This document shows positions 45,336-57,662 of a stretch of 64,000 nt of DNA, in pieces. The first letter of the stretch is position 1. Every line of letters begins with the position of its first letter. The DNA comes from Bimuria novae-zelandiae CBS 107.79 (Eukaryota > Ascomycota > Dothideomycetes > Pleosporales > Didymosphaeriaceae): NCBI GenBank assembly GCA_010015655.1, contig ML976684.1, forward strand, positions 1,520 to 65,519, written 5' to 3'. Under the pieces are notes generated by a model. It was not told the origin of the DNA, made no database searches, and saw nothing but the letters and a program-made list of their open reading frames with translations. A program made the translations under genes and the position numbers.

Positions 45336-46457
45336 GCTTGCATTTTCAACTACGCGGCAATCCAGCACATGAACTATCTTTTGGTCTTATGCTCTACTCC
45401 AAATTGAGGAACCTTTTTTTTGGTGAGTTTGTTGCACCAAAATAGCATCGCTTTAGCTTCTGTAGAATGTTATGGCGGCGTGTAACAGCAATCATTGATG
45501 GTCTCAAGGTGCTTTTAGATCCAGGCAGATTCACATGTGTTCCCCACAGCGCAATTTGGAATAGACCGAACACTGTACGCAAAAGCCTGATAAGAACGTA
45601 CGGATCCTCTTACCTTTGTGTTTGACCTAGTCAGAAGACTGACTCATTTCTATAACTTCCCAAAAACGCGTTTGCCTACTATCAAGTTCCCGGTACCTCA
45701 AGCATGAGGTTTGACGGGGAATTTTTTTTGATGGAAGTGTATAAGGACAAAGGGCAGCTGCCCACAAACATCAAGCAGAAAAAAAAGCCTATATAATAAG
45801 TTAGGGATAAACTAGGCTACTACGTTTCTAATGCGCGCGCGACTAAAAAAAGTCTATATATCCAGTTCTATTACGAACAAAATCTACGATGTGGATCGCG
45901 GGGCCGGCCTACTGACCCCAGCCTCGACACGCGCGCGTCAAGCATTAGGTATTGTGACCATGGCACCATTTTATCCAGGAATTTTCACATAATAGACATA
46001 TGAGGCTCAGTTGATTAGCCTGGTTATACTGAGATATGCTCGATTCCTTAGCTGGCGGGAATACAATCGCGATCTAGCGTCAACATTCTGACCGAAGAGT
46101 CGCAGCCACGAGCCCAACTCCAACCTTACTATGAAGCAATCGAAAATGCCAAGGTTGACTAGCCAATTAAATCATTTCGTGGGATATAAAGGCCCCAAAA
46201 AGAGCGTTTACGCGGTGCGAACGGGCTCCCCAGGGCAATGTGCAGTCACGGTATATTGAGATCTCAGAATTAACTTAAAAATCATGATCAACCAAACGAT
46301 GGCAAACGCCGCAGCGCAGTCCAGAACACGCGCTATCTCTTCGCGCGTGGCACTCACCCTAGGTAATTTTTCGAGGTGACCGAAGTTATACCTGGAAGAC
46401 CAACGACCGCGTAAGATCTTGATCACGAAGGTATAAAGGAGCCCTCCCTCCCCGCTT
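45336..46457. other. Intergenic region with a small AT-rich patch
   Basis: About 1.1 kb without a supported gene. A short AT-rich stretch at 45775-45870 containing CTATATAATAAG looks like a RIP-affected scrap of a repeat but has no ends. The last 250 bp lead into the BYS1-type gene. Confidence 0.5.
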
Positions 46458-46464
46458 TATAAAT
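46458..46464 (+). promoter_or_regulatory. TATA-like box of the BYS1-type gene
   Basis: TATAAAT sits 90 bp before the ATG at 46554, after a CT-rich stretch and followed by a leader containing CAACACCGACAATTTTTACC. Spacing and context fit a fungal core promoter. Confidence 0.5.
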
Positions 46465-46553
46465 ATCTCCTTCAACAAACGCTAGAGACTTGAGCACCAT
46501 CAACACCGACAATTTTTACCCTCACCCCACTTCAAAGCTCCGATCCTTTTAAG

Positions 46554-47343
46554 ATGTGGATCTCGATCATGCTGCTCCTTCTGCTCTCTCTGTTCAGCTA
46601 TGCGGTAGCTGACGAACCCTACCACAACCATGCAGTCTGGTTCATTGGTAACCTCACGACTCTTCCGTCTACCCCGGAACCCAGTACTTCTCCGTCCATT
46701 CCGGAACCTAGTGCTCCTCTCGCCAACGGCAATGCCGTCATTGTCAACCACTGCGACTACCCGGTGTACATTTGGTCAGTCTATTCTACCTCCAAGTATT
46801 AAATTACTTGACTCACAATGACCACGGGGAAGCTTGGCAAGGAGGCTAGGGCGAGCGCCAGACGCTCAATGCCCGCAGCAAAGTCACCCACCCGATCATC
46901 AGCGAGTATGGAGGCTGTGTTGAGAACTGTGGCGTGACATACAAAGATCTCGAAGTCGCAGAACTTGGTTGGCGGTCAAGACGATAATCAAATCCAGTTC
47001 GAGTACGCCACCAAGGGAGTGCTGTACTACGACATATCCTTTGTCGACTGCGCACGCATTACAGGATACCGTCAAGGCGATGCTTCCACCTGCCCTGCCT
47101 GGGACCAAGCGATCGAGATTACTGGCAGTCGCGGCTGCGACCCGAAGTTGTTCTGCAAACCGCGCGAAATATGCATTCACGACGTGCAATCACGACGTGC
47201 AAGGCGCATATTTTATAGATGACCCATGGGTCCAATGGGGCATGATCGCGCCCGTTAGAGGTTCTCCGAGTTACGGGTCGGGCACAGAGATAAAGTTTGT
47301 GCTCTGTTCATCGAAAGCACCGCTGGAATCGAAGAGCGACTGA
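46554..47343 (+). pseudogene. Secreted BYS1-domain protein gene, frameshifted
   Basis: The ATG at 46554 starts a clear signal peptide (M-W-I-S-I-M-L-L-L-L-L, cleavage after A-V-A), a Pro/Ser/Thr spacer and the start of a BYS1/thaumatin-like domain (N-G-N-A-V-I-V-N-H-C-D-Y-P-V-Y-I-W). An intron follows whose exact ends are uncertain (between about 46774 and 46850). The domain continues (Q-T-L-N-A-R-S-K, N-Q-I-Q-F-E-Y, Y-Y-D-I-S-F-V-D-C), but the frame shifts at the A-run 46943-46945 and again at a 13-bp tandem duplication (47177-47202), after which the last 45 residues are read in a third frame to 47343. BYS1 proteins are small secreted proteins first described from yeast-phase Blastomyces; their role in most fungi is unknown. 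Probably inactive unless the A-run is a sequencing error. Confidence 0.8.
47177..47202. repeat. 13-bp tandem duplication breaking the BYS1 frame
   Basis: TCACGACGTGCAA occurs twice in direct succession (47177-47189 and 47190-47202). Thirteen is not a multiple of three, and ignoring one copy restores continuity between the two frames on either side. It is a replication-slippage type lesion, not RIP. Confidence 0.85.
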
Positions 47344-47847
47344 AGGCTTTGATGGCCCAGTTGAATTACTCACCTGTTAGGAGCGAGGAAAACGGACAAT
47401 TCGTGACATGTGTCGACGTTTGTTTCTCTCTCTGAACGGGCATTACAGATGCGAAGGGATTTTACAACAGGTGTCAAAAGATAGATGACAATATCGAGTT
47501 GAACATCAGACTGAATCTGAAAATTTCGTGGATACAGACCAATGCTTGATAAACTTTCTAATGTGACTCTTCCTAGAATTCGTCGGTCACAGCACTGGAA
47601 CTAATTACGACCAAGTGGTCTCTACCCGTAGTCGAACTCGGGGTCCCACCGTTCAACAGCCGTGTCCTCCTCTGAACCGTCTTTCAACCCACCGAGCCAG
47701 GCGCTCAGCCTGAAATTCGCGAGACGACTAAACTCTCAAGTTTGCTAACTCATGGGAATATATGCTAATGCCGCGGTCTTGTCATACGTTTGTGCACTTT
47801 TGACTGAAGGTTGAATCAGGAGTCTGGTCAGTATATAAAAACTGATA
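47344..47847. other. Intergenic region before pogo-D
   Basis: No protein-coding frame of note. It contains the tRNA-like block at 47628-47699 and ends at the TA target of pogo-D. The same host sequence resumes at 59096. Confidence 0.5.
47628..47699 (-). ncRNA. Possible tRNA-like or SINE-like Pol III promoter relic
   Basis: On the minus strand TGGCTCGGTGGG (47699-47688) is one base from the A-box consensus TRGCNNAGYNGG. GAGTTCGACTAC (47639-47628) resembles the B box GGTTCGANTCC. The spacing of about 48 nt fits a tRNA or tRNA-derived SINE. A proper cloverleaf could not be built: the T-arm does not close with a seven-base loop and the anticodon arm is ambiguous. Treat it as a relic or chance match. 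Confidence 0.25.
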
Positions 47848-48354
47848 ACGTGTCCGTGCACTCAACGCCCGGATTCAGTTAACGTCCCGCTAAATACTAT
47901 AATACCTTAATTAAAATAACGCTATAAGTCTAATATAATTACTATTATTATAATATTTTATAGTAAACTACTATATTTAAGCTTGCCACTAACTTATACT
48001 ATTTATATTTACTTAGAAGCTTAATATTATAGCCACGCCGCATAGTCTTAGGTAGAGCTACTAATAAAGTACTTAAGGCGTTTATAGTAACTATAGCGTT
48101 AACTATATATTTCTACTACTTTTTATTTTATATAAATAGCTGCGATGCCTTTCTCTTACCCTTTCGAGTGAATTGTACAGCTTTTTCCACATTACGAGCC
48201 TCCTTTTCGCGAGCGCGCTCTGCTGCCTTCTCAGCCCTCTCCTTCTCCCTAACTACCTTAGCTGCCTCCCGCGCCACACGCTTCTCCGCTGTATTTTTTT
48301 CCTTATATAGCTTAGCTACCTTCCTTAACTTAGCTATCTTAGCTTTTTAAAGTC

Positions 48355-48359
<5 letters not shown>

Positions 48360-48394
<35 letters not shown>
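48360..48394. repeat. Poly-T run, about 35 bases
   Basis: An uninterrupted T run lies inside pogo-D at a place where the sister copy pogo-C has ordinary sequence (AAGCTACTACTGC). It may be slippage within a T-rich decayed stretch, and its length is likely to be unreliable in any assembly. Confidence 0.9.
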
Positions 48395-48399
<5 letters not shown>

Positions 48400-49036
48400 C
48401 TAATGTACGTAAGCCTCCCTAATCTTATTTAATAATTAAAAAACTATCCTACTATAGTACTCTTAATATTATTAAAGATCTCAAGGCTTACTTTTTTTTA
48501 TATTTCTTTTTAGTAATAAGCGCTTCTCTTAATCTAATATTCTTATAGTAAAGTAGCTAAATATTAGTAAAAATATAATAAAGTAAATAACTAAGCATTT
48601 GCGCGCCTTCTCTACTCTATTACTTTATAGCTTATATAAAGTAATCTAGTTTACGCTAATTATTATTACTAAGTACTAAATAAACGCTTTTTTATAATTT
48701 TTAGTAATTATCTTAGGTAGTTTTTTTTTTAAATCTTTTTAGTATAACCTTTAAGTTAAAAGATAATATACTAATAGTTTTAAAAAACTTAAGAATTATT
48801 TCTTCTTTAAAAAAGCTTATTTAGGCCTTTTAAAATAAAGGACAAAAGTTATTTTTTAATTAAAAATAAGCCTTAGCTTTTTTAAAGGTAAGTTATAAGC
48901 TTAGCTAAGTGGGCTAATAAAAAAGGCTTAAAAAGTACTATATTAAGTAGCTAAAGCGTATAAGCAAATTAAAAAAGTAAAATAGCTAGTAGTATCTTAT
49001 TTTAATTATAATAGTTAATAAAATTTATAGTACTGT

Positions 49037-49235
49037 TGTCCGATTACATGGCACTTTGCACTAAACTCAAAGTGTAAAGGTGGCTGGGCAATCCTACGCC
49101 AAGAAAAGAAGACTTCGGTAGCAGTCTGACAGAACACGAACAAGACACAACACGAACATAATTAATTAATTATTATAACTATTAATTCTTATTATTACAT
49201 TAGCTTAAAGTGACAGAATACTATTAAATCTAATA
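49037..49235 (+). repeat. 5' LTR of copia-2
   Basis: A 199-bp LTR starting TGTCCGATTACATGG and ending CTAATA (CTGACA in the partner). It differs from the 3' LTR at 12 positions, all transitions. Confidence 0.93.
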
Positions 49236-49427
49236 ATTAAGAGTCTTACTGCCTTAATACGACCGGTTGCAATGGCGTAATCTACCTTTAGAGACGCTAT
49301 AGTTATCCTAACTAATAATAATAACTTTACTGCATAGCTATAATAACTTAAAATGCGATGCAAGCTACTTAATATCTAGAAAATTATTAATCTAGACTTA
49401 CCTATTAATCTGAAAACAAAACCTGTT

Positions 49428-49652
49428 ATGCCAAAGCCTCCCGCTATTAGCCTCTACCAAGCATTACAAGCTTATGTAACTATAAACCCGAACACCCCGC
49501 TAATACACCTATCGCAACTATTAACGCAAGGCACAAAGGCATATAAGGACGATATTAATATCTATAAAATACTCCTAGAAGACTATAAGATGAACGATCG
49601 CGAATACAAAGAGGAGAGGGCAAATATTAATAAGGTAGTTATCTACCTATAA
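49428..49652 (+). pseudogene. copia-2 gag N-terminal fragment
   Basis: An open stretch of 74 codons (begins M-P-K-P-P-A-I-S-L-Y-Q-A-L) is rich in Lys, Asp and Tyr and predicted helical, as in UBN2/gag-like polyproteins of copia elements. It ends in TAA, after which the frame continues in decayed form to the hAT-2 insertion point at 49819. It is unusually long for this mutated element. Confidence 0.6.
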
Positions 49653-49819
49653 TTAATAGTTTTAGCCTACCTACAAAAGAATTGCTGTTTACCAGAGCTA
49701 TTAATTAAGCAATAGATTAGTAATCTTATAGCTAGAGTTAGTGTTGACCTAGAGCATGAGCAAATGCGGGTAAGGACCCGATATTATAAGGCGATTAAGC
49801 CTATAAGAAGCGTAGCTAC

Positions 49820-52800
49820 CCAGAGCTCGTAACGGACGGGTCTCAGATCCGGATCCATGGAGCTCCGTCCCAATTAGGCAACTCCATGAGCTACGTAGCT
49901 CCATGGATCTAGACGGAGCTAAGGGCTAGTCTTATAGTAGTTAGTATAGTAGTTGCCCAGCATTCGCCAGAAAGCTTGGTATATCAGATTCTCGTGTTGC
50001 TGCTGTAAATTGACGATTTGCACGTTGTGTAGCTATAGGGCCTTTTTATACGTTTATTTTCTATTAAAATAGGCGCCTGCGCCTACGTTTTTAAACTAAA
50101 TCGCCACCAAATAATTAACGCCTTTTACAAATTCTACACTACTAACCTCTATACTAGCTACTTAATTGTTTTAATTGCCCTCTAGCTGCGAGAAAGGATC
50201 CTAAAATGCCTTGTTAAAGCTGCCTATTAAGAAGCCTTAGTTGCTGCTAGCCTGAGAGCTTTATACAGAGCTTTAAGGGCTCTATTCAATTATTCCTAGC
50301 AACTCTAGTTCCATATTAAGATTACTTATCTAGTAGCTAAGGCAAACCAGAGCTTCCTGTGTATCTTTAATAAGAGATGCCCGACGTGCTGTAACTGTAT
50401 TTCTGCCTAGGCTAAAGACTCTCTTAGGTTTGTTGCTTATGGCAGGCGTAGCGTACACGTTAATTACCATGCGAGAGAGCCTAGGATATCTTGACTAGAC
50501 AATAAGAAGCCTCTAGTACTTAGAGGGATGTGAGCTGCTAGTGTAATCCTCCTGTAAGTACGCAGTTATCTTGTTGTTAATAGTCCTTATAGGCGCTAGC
50601 GTCGTAGACCTCTTGCCTAGTCGATCTATCGCAGAATTGGACGACCTGTACCTCGATTGCTGAGTAGGATTAGGGCGTTTAATAGGCCTTAAAGGCTCCC
50701 GTGTAACTGTAGGGAAACTGCTATAATTATCCTTAAAGAATTGTCTAACTTTTGCAAGCTGGTCCACGGCGTGATTTTTGCCCTAGAGCTCTGTATAACT
50801 AGCTACTTTCTATCGAGGATTGAGTATTATAGCAGCAGCGTATAATGGACTCTTTGTAGTCGAATTATAGTACTTCTGAGCCTTGTTCCAGGCCTGCTCG
50901 ACGCTGACGTAGATTCCTTTCTTGCCGTAGGTCTGTAGGGTATGAGTTTTCAGCTTCTCTAGGGCGTCCATTATCGAATTGAGTATAAGAGATACTAACA
51001 TGATTGGTGGCTCCTTTTTCTGCTTATTAGGACGTCCTTTAAGCTTTAAAGTAGCCTCTTAAAATAGTATAAGGACCTCTAGAATTTCTTTAACTTGCTG
51101 CCAGTCCTTTGCCGTTAACTAGTGTTTAATAATAAAACGTGTTGATGAGTCCTCAGGACGACTTCCTATTGTACTTTTCTTAATAGGTCGAATTTTAAGC
51201 TTATACGTAGCTCTCTTATGCCTGAAGAAGTAATCTAGAACACGCCGTAGCTAGTAGGCGCGTTTAATTATATCTGCCGTCAAATTCTACTTATAAAGAA
51301 GTTAGCTATTGCCAGGTGTTAACGCGCGCTACTTAAAGTTTAGAGTTTAACTTTACTAGCTCTACTAAGAGATAACTCTATAATTATATAATATTAAATT
51401 AAGTTGCCTACGATAGGATTAAGGCTAATTTAAATAGTAGTTATAAAGAAATAATTTAGTGCTATAGTTAAAAACAAGTTATTATATAAAAAGCCATTTA
51501 CCGAGTATTATTATTAGGAAGTAACACTAGGGGATCTGGCGTACGACCTCCCCTAGGGTTTTCCTCTCTCTAAATGTGGCCTTAGGCTTCGTTAAAGCGT
51601 TGTATCCGCCCTGGAGATTTGCAAATCCAGTTTACAGTTAATTAAATAATAGCAATTAGTCCATAGCTACGATAGTAGCTAGTCTCCTCCTTTAGAGAAG
51701 TAAGCTCTCTCTTAGAGACGTTAAATATCTTATAATTAAAACCGTAAAACAGGTCCCTAGCTATAAGATTAAGTATGTGGCCGGCACATCTTATCCTCTA
51801 GTAGATAGGGTTAAAGTGTAAAATTACACCTAGCTGCGTGAGGGCTTAATTATTTAAAGAGGCGTTATTATAAGCCTATGCGCCTGTTTTCTTCTCAATC
51901 TTAAAGGCCTTAAGCGTTTGTATTATAGCCTTTCTTATATTAGTTCCTGTGTGTGGAGATTCCATCTCCCGTAGAGATAGGAGGGCTGTATTACACTTAT
52001 TATTCACATTTACCTAGTGGCCGACAATTGCAAGCAATCCATGTATCCTCCAGTTAGTCCACCCGTTAAAGGATAGATGTATTTTGCTAGGGCAATCCTT
52101 TAAGGCCTTCCTAAGGACCTCCTTCTTCGCCTTAAACTGTTGAAGGACCCAGTTCCGCATTATTTAATCGTTAGGCAAGAGGCTCTGGCTAGTGAGCTCT
52201 ATACGGCTAAGTAACCTCCTAAAATACTCGCTACTTAGCTTGTAGAAGGGAATCTTGTCGGCTATAATCCAGGTAAGTAGGTCCTTCTGTATGCCCTGGG
52301 GATTGAACACTGTTATAGCTTTACTGTGTATAGCTTGTTGTACAGGATCCTTGTTGTTTAAAGTAGCTAAGATAGACAATATGCCTTTGTCAGTGCTAGG
52401 AGCTTTAACTAGGAGGCTCCTTACGTAATTATACTGCTCTGTATGGCGCGCGCGGAGGTGATTGAGGACGCCGCCTCCGCTATTAACCTTTAAAACGGCA
52501 TTGTGCGGAGAATCCTCCAGGTGACAGTGCTTACAAAGATACCACTGTGTCTTATCCTCTATACGCTGTAAAGGTACTCCGTACAGCTAGTAGCCAGCGC
52601 GTCTCCTAACCTGCCGCTCATCCGCCAGGTATCCAGGGATTTTGTCATAATTGACCCAGTCGTAGTCAAATTCAGCCACTCTAGGCCTCTTTGGAGCTCG
52701 CCGGCGAGCCTCTTGAGTTCCTCCATGAGATTGAGGGCCTCTGAAAGGCCCTTTGCCGCCGTCAGCCTCATAGGCAGAGGTGTCACTGTCTGACAGTACG

Positions 52801-53162
52801 TCGACGGGACGCCGACGGTCAGCGCGCCTGCGAGACGGGGTGGAAACTGGCGACGGTGAGGCTCTGGATGGGGTAATCTGGGGCGTAGAAAGCCTTGAAG
52901 CCCTCCTTAGGGTGTTCTAAAGCCTCCTTAGGGGATTTTGGGACATGTTAAATAATTATTAAGTCACTATTGACGTCTATAGAGACTATATGGGAGACGA
53001 CTGACGTCAAACAACCGAGGTTTCAACAACGTCTTGAGCCTCCTAAGAGAAGTTTCATTTTTGCCCGATTAGGCAAGGCGTACAGCTCCATGAGATCCAT
53101 GGAGCTACGTAGCTCATGGAGCTAGCTCCATGGATCCGGAGCTCCGTACGTTACGAGCTCTG
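49820..53162 (-). mobile_element. hAT DNA transposon hAT-2 inserted in the copia-2 gag
   Basis: Ends are CAGAGCTCGTAACG(G/T)ACGG inverted repeats with a perfect 8-bp duplication TAGCTACC (49812-49819 and 53163-53170). The 3343-bp element is less AT-rich than its host element. Transposase is on the minus strand: a BED-type zinc finger region near 52550-52430 (W-Y-L-C-K-H-C-H, then L-R-A-R-H), the D-K-I-P-F block near 52250, and the hAT core S-P-L-Y-A-A-A-I-I-L-N-P-R near 50830. Open pieces of 63-84 codons are separated by stops. Both subterminal regions carry several copies of ATGGAGCTACGTAGCTCCAT-like palindromes. Confidence 0.92.
50510..52790 (-). pseudogene. hAT-2 transposase, interrupted
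   Basis: Minus-strand frames at about 52786-52559, 52379-52164, 51001-50810 and 50767-50513 belong to one transposase. They carry a BED zinc finger, R-A-R-H just after it, L-T-W-I-I-A-D-K-I-P-F-Y in the RNase H-like domain, and Y-A-A-A-I-I-L-N-P-R followed by a stop where the family has Arg/Trp and Tyr-Phe. The region 52160-51010 is more heavily mutated. hAT transposases cut and reinsert DNA through a DDE RNase H-like fold with 8-bp duplications. Confidence 0.78.
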
Positions 53163-56100
53163 TAGCTACCTGGCACACATAGCTAAATGAGTATAATTAC
53201 GCGGCCACTAAAGCAGAAACCTAAGGGGTAGGAGAGCTTCAGCAGCTAAGCGCAGTTAAAGAAGACTTTATAAAGGTAGTTAATTATGTTACCTCTTAAT
53301 AGGTTATAAATTTTTAGTTAACCCAGAGAAAGGACCCGTCCGTCTCTAGGAAAGGCATAATAAGACTCTTCTAAGACTATATAAATCTCTAGCACCCGAA
53401 TAAGGGCAAATAAAAAGGCGCTTTTACTACTATAGAGTTATTTCTCGCTAAAGGTGGTGAATCCACCTAGGCTATAGAGAGGGACGCCTCTCTTGTGGAT
53501 AAAGTAGCATTATTTAAACTAAGGGGAAGACCCCTTAAATAATAAAATAACAGTCTTAGTACTAGAACTAAGCAGTCTGCCACGAGCGATTACGAGCCAG
53601 CGATAGCTAGTAGTAAATACTACCCTACTTATAATTAGCGTTATGCTCTAAGAGATTACTTCTATGCATTTCTAGAGAAATAACCTAAATAGTTTAAGCC
53701 AAAGCCTTTTATAGCAAAGCTAATCTAATTTAGGTTAGAGCACAACTTAGAGCTGCAAGAAGCTCTAAGAGCTCTTAAAAGACTAAGATCTTAAATACTA
53801 AGAATTAAACTATTACACACTCCTACTCTAACGCGAATCACTAAGGCTAACGATAAGTAACTAGATAGACAAAAGATTACTAAAATCCTAGTAAGCTTTA
53901 ATGCAGCATCCTTCTATACCGATCTAAATACGTATCTATTACGATACTTAGCTATCCTCGATTTAGGCACAACTTGCCACATCTTTAACGATATTAATCG
54001 CTTTGTCTCGTATAGGCCACCGTCGCCTAGAGACTTTATATAGGCTAGCAATACACAAGTATAGATTAAAGGATATAGGAGCGTCCACCTTAACATACGG
54101 AGTGCAAGTAGTAACCAAATAATATAGCTAGACAATATGGCCTATTGTCTTAATCTACTTTGTAACCTAGTGTCGTTCCAATTACTCCGCAAGCAAGGCC
54201 TTTGGTAGGATATAAAAGTAGACCCTATAACTCTAAAGAGAAGAGATAATATAACGTTAGCAGAGCTTTAAGAGCTATATAGATAATGGGTGCTTAAGTA
54301 CAGATCCGCCCTATTACGCTATATAGTTATTAATAGTGTACCAGCTGCCCACATAGCGCATAAAACTAACACCTACACTAGAAGGCCAAAGAAGGTAGAT
54401 GCCTTAACCTGGCATAGACGACTAGGTTATCCAGGCCCTTAAGCCCTTAAACACCTTGTTTAGCAATCTTAGGGGGTGAGAATAAAGGGCTTACTATAGC
54501 CAAATGCGATGCCTGTAGAAGAGCTAAACTTAAGCGATAAATACGCTAATAACTAAAAGATCTAATAAAAGGCCCTAGCGAAAGGGTAGCCATTAATTTC
54601 TATAATTTCGAAACTAACAGTTCTATAAAAGAGAAAAGTTAAATGCTAGTCACTAATTAATTCTCTAGCTTTATATAGGACTTCTACTTTAAAGACAATC
54701 GCCCAGCACGATTAATTATTAAGCTACTTAATAGCTTTATATAATTTATAAAAGTATAATTTAACGTCACTGTCAAGGTTATTAAATCGGATAACAAAAT
54801 CTTCTTTATTAAAGCTAAAGTAGAAAGGTGGTGCTTGGCACAAGGCATTAGAATCGAGCCTTTAGCACCTAATACCTAAGCATAAAATAGAGGAGCTAAA
54901 CGCTTAGGGGGTGTTATTAAGGAGAAAGCGCGCGCGATGCAACTTAACTCTAACCTATTTTAGTAAATATAGCCTAAAATTACCTAAGCCGCTGTCTACC
55001 TCTATAATTAAACTCTAAACTACGGTAATTACTAGTAATTACTATACGAAGTGTTCTTTATAACAGTAGCCTTTTAAAATGGCTTTGTCACCTAGCCACG
55101 AAAACCTAATTAAGCTCACCTGAAAGTATATGGCTGTAAAGCTTTTGCTATAACTAACGATACAAAACGTGGCAAGAGTAAGCTCTAAAGGCTTAACCCT
55201 AAGGCATAGATCGGCTACCTTATTAGCTACTAATTAACTAATATTTAGAGAATCTAGATCCTATTACTTACAAAGGTTATTAGCACCCGCGATATAATTT
55301 TTAATAAGGACTTAGTATTCTTAGGCAAGACTAAAGACCTAATAGACAACCTTATACATAGCACTTTAGAAGAAATCGCAGCTTAGGTGCGATTAGTAAA
55401 GCTACCTCCCTTACCTTAGCAAAACCTAGAGACGGAGTCCTTTTATAAGGATAAAACAATCACTAACACATCATATAAGGAAGGGGACGAGGAGACCTTA
55501 GGCTATAGGTAAAGTAGGAAATTTAGCTATAAATACCTAACGCCTCTATTAACTCTACTACTAGTTGCACTTCTTGCCCAGTTAATAACAAGAGATAAAC
55601 AACCTAAACTACCTTATAAAATATAAGTAGTGTAATTGCAAATAAGCCTATAGATTACCACTTTTATAGCAGGCACCGAAGCTGGCAGCGCCGGCAAATA
55701 CAATAGCAAGATTCTTAATAAGGCCTAGCTTCGACGTATAATTATAGCAGGTAAGAAGCCGCATCAGAGCGTGCTACTAGAGCCACCCACATGCCAAAAC
55801 AAGCTTAAGGACCACCCTCTCTACAATATATAGAAGGAAGCCGGGCGATCCCATCTATAGAGCTATAAAGAAATGAAATCCTGGAGTAAGGTTGCAGCCA
55901 CTCTAGTAAAAGCAATAGGCCACTAAATCCTCGACTGCATGTAGGTATATACCTATAAGTTTAATAAACACTATTAACTACAGAAGTGTAAGGCACGACT
56001 AGTTATAAGAGGTAACTAATAATAGCACCTTACTTCGTAAGAAACCTACGCTATAATACTAGTAAAACGATTGTTTTATATGCTTATAGCGATTGCAGCT

Positions 56101-57463
56101 CGGTTCGACCTAGAGCTTATTTAACACGACGTTACTAACGCTTTTGTCCACGCAAAGCTGGACAGAGAAATCTACATAAGAATGCCCCGTGGCTACTCGC
56201 GAGCAGGCACAGTCCTCCACCTACATAAAGCACTCTACGGACTACGCATATTTCTACTACTTTAGTAAAGAGAGTTTACATTAACGCTTCTTAATATAGG
56301 TTTTAAAACAGTACCCTACGAGCTATGCTATTTTATTAAGAATAGCATTATTATCTTCTTCTATATAGATAACCTTATTATTACTTATAATAAGTTATAA
56401 TAGTAAGCTGCTAAAGCTGCTCTAGTAAAGATAAGCACTAAATTTACACTTACTAGTAGTAACGACCTATAATAGTTTCTAGGAGTTAAAGTTATTAAAG
56501 ACCGCCTGAACGGAAAGATCTGGCTTTTACAGGCCTTATATATTAATAAGATCTCGCGCCTTATTAAGCAACATGAGATATGGCACGAAATACCTATAGT
56601 AGTAGTCAAACTGCTTCCTCGAACCAGGCTCGCTAGTAAGGCTAAAGTCAATCGATATCAGCGCAAGATAGGATCTATCCTCTACGCTGCAGTAACTATA
56701 CGACTAGATATTGCCTTTACAAGCTCTTAACTTTCACGATTCTTATCGAACCCAAGCAAAGAGCACTAAGCCACTACTAACTAAGTTCTCCTCTATCTTG
56801 CGGATACCAGATTACTAGGTCTTCAGCTTAGGGGTGTAGATACTTTAGAGGTGGCAAGTGACGCTTCTTTCGCTAATAATACGCTCGACCGCAAGAGCTC
56901 ACAAGGATATATTATTAAGTTATTTAGTAGCTTAATTACATGGAAAGCAAATAAGCAAGATATAGTCACTATATTAACTATAGAGGCCAAATTACTAGCT
57001 CTCTTATAGGTGGCTAAAGAAGCTTTGTTCATCTCACGATTACTAAAGGAGCTAAAGATTAACCTTAGCAATTCCCTTATCACAATTAATTGCGATAACT
57101 AGTAAATAATCTAGCTTATTACTAAAGAGATCGCTAAGCTGCAGACTAAGCTCTATTATATAGATATCTATAATTACTAGCTAAGACAAGAGGTCGTATT
57201 AAAGACAATTAAGGTAGACTATTAACGCTCGAAGGACATGGTTGCAGATAGGCTTACGAAGGCCCTGCTAGCTAATAAGTAGAGTAACTTTCTAAACAAA
57301 TTAGGACTTATAGAAATTAAGGATAAGATTATAAACGTAGAGGTTAACCTGCTTAAGCTAAAGCAGAGAATAGAGGCTTTTAAAATTAAACTATAAAGGA
57401 TAATACTGTCAGATCACCGACAGATAGTCTCTAGCTTAAGGATAAGCCTAAGCTAAGGGGGTG

Positions 57464-57662
57464 TGTCCAATTACATGGCACTTTGCACTAAACTCAAAGT
57501 GTAAAGGTGGCTGGGCAATCCTACGCCAAGAAAAGAAGACTTCGGTAGCAGTCTGACAGAACACAAATAAGACACAACACGAACATAATTAATTAATTAT
57601 CATAACTATCAATTCTCATCATTGCATTAGCTTAAAGTGACAGAACACTATCAAATCTGACA
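57464..57662 (+). repeat. 3' LTR of copia-2
   Basis: A 199-bp LTR starting TGTCCAATTACATGG and ending TCTGACA, preceded by the purine-rich tract TAAGGGGGTG and followed by the ACTGT duplication. Confidence 0.93.

Larger units (their letters stand above)
49037..57662 (+). mobile_element. Ty1/copia LTR retrotransposon copia-2 nested in pogo-D and itself carrying hAT-2
   Basis: Two 199-bp LTRs and a perfect 5-bp duplication ACTGT (49032-49036 and 57663-57667) define it. Length is 8626 bp including the 3343-bp hAT-2, about 5.3 kb without it. Plus-strand order: gag (49428-49811, resuming at 53171), pre-integrase zinc region (L-T-W-H-R-R-L-G-Y-P-G-P near 54410; C-D-A-C-R-R-A-K near 54510), integrase (54570-55380), reverse transcriptase (55900-56500; A-F-V-H-A-K-L-D-R-E near 56140 and Y-I-D-N-L-I near 56360, normally YVDD) and RNase H (56850-57350; A-S-D-A-S-F-A near 56860). 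RIP-type stops throughout. Confidence 0.93.
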
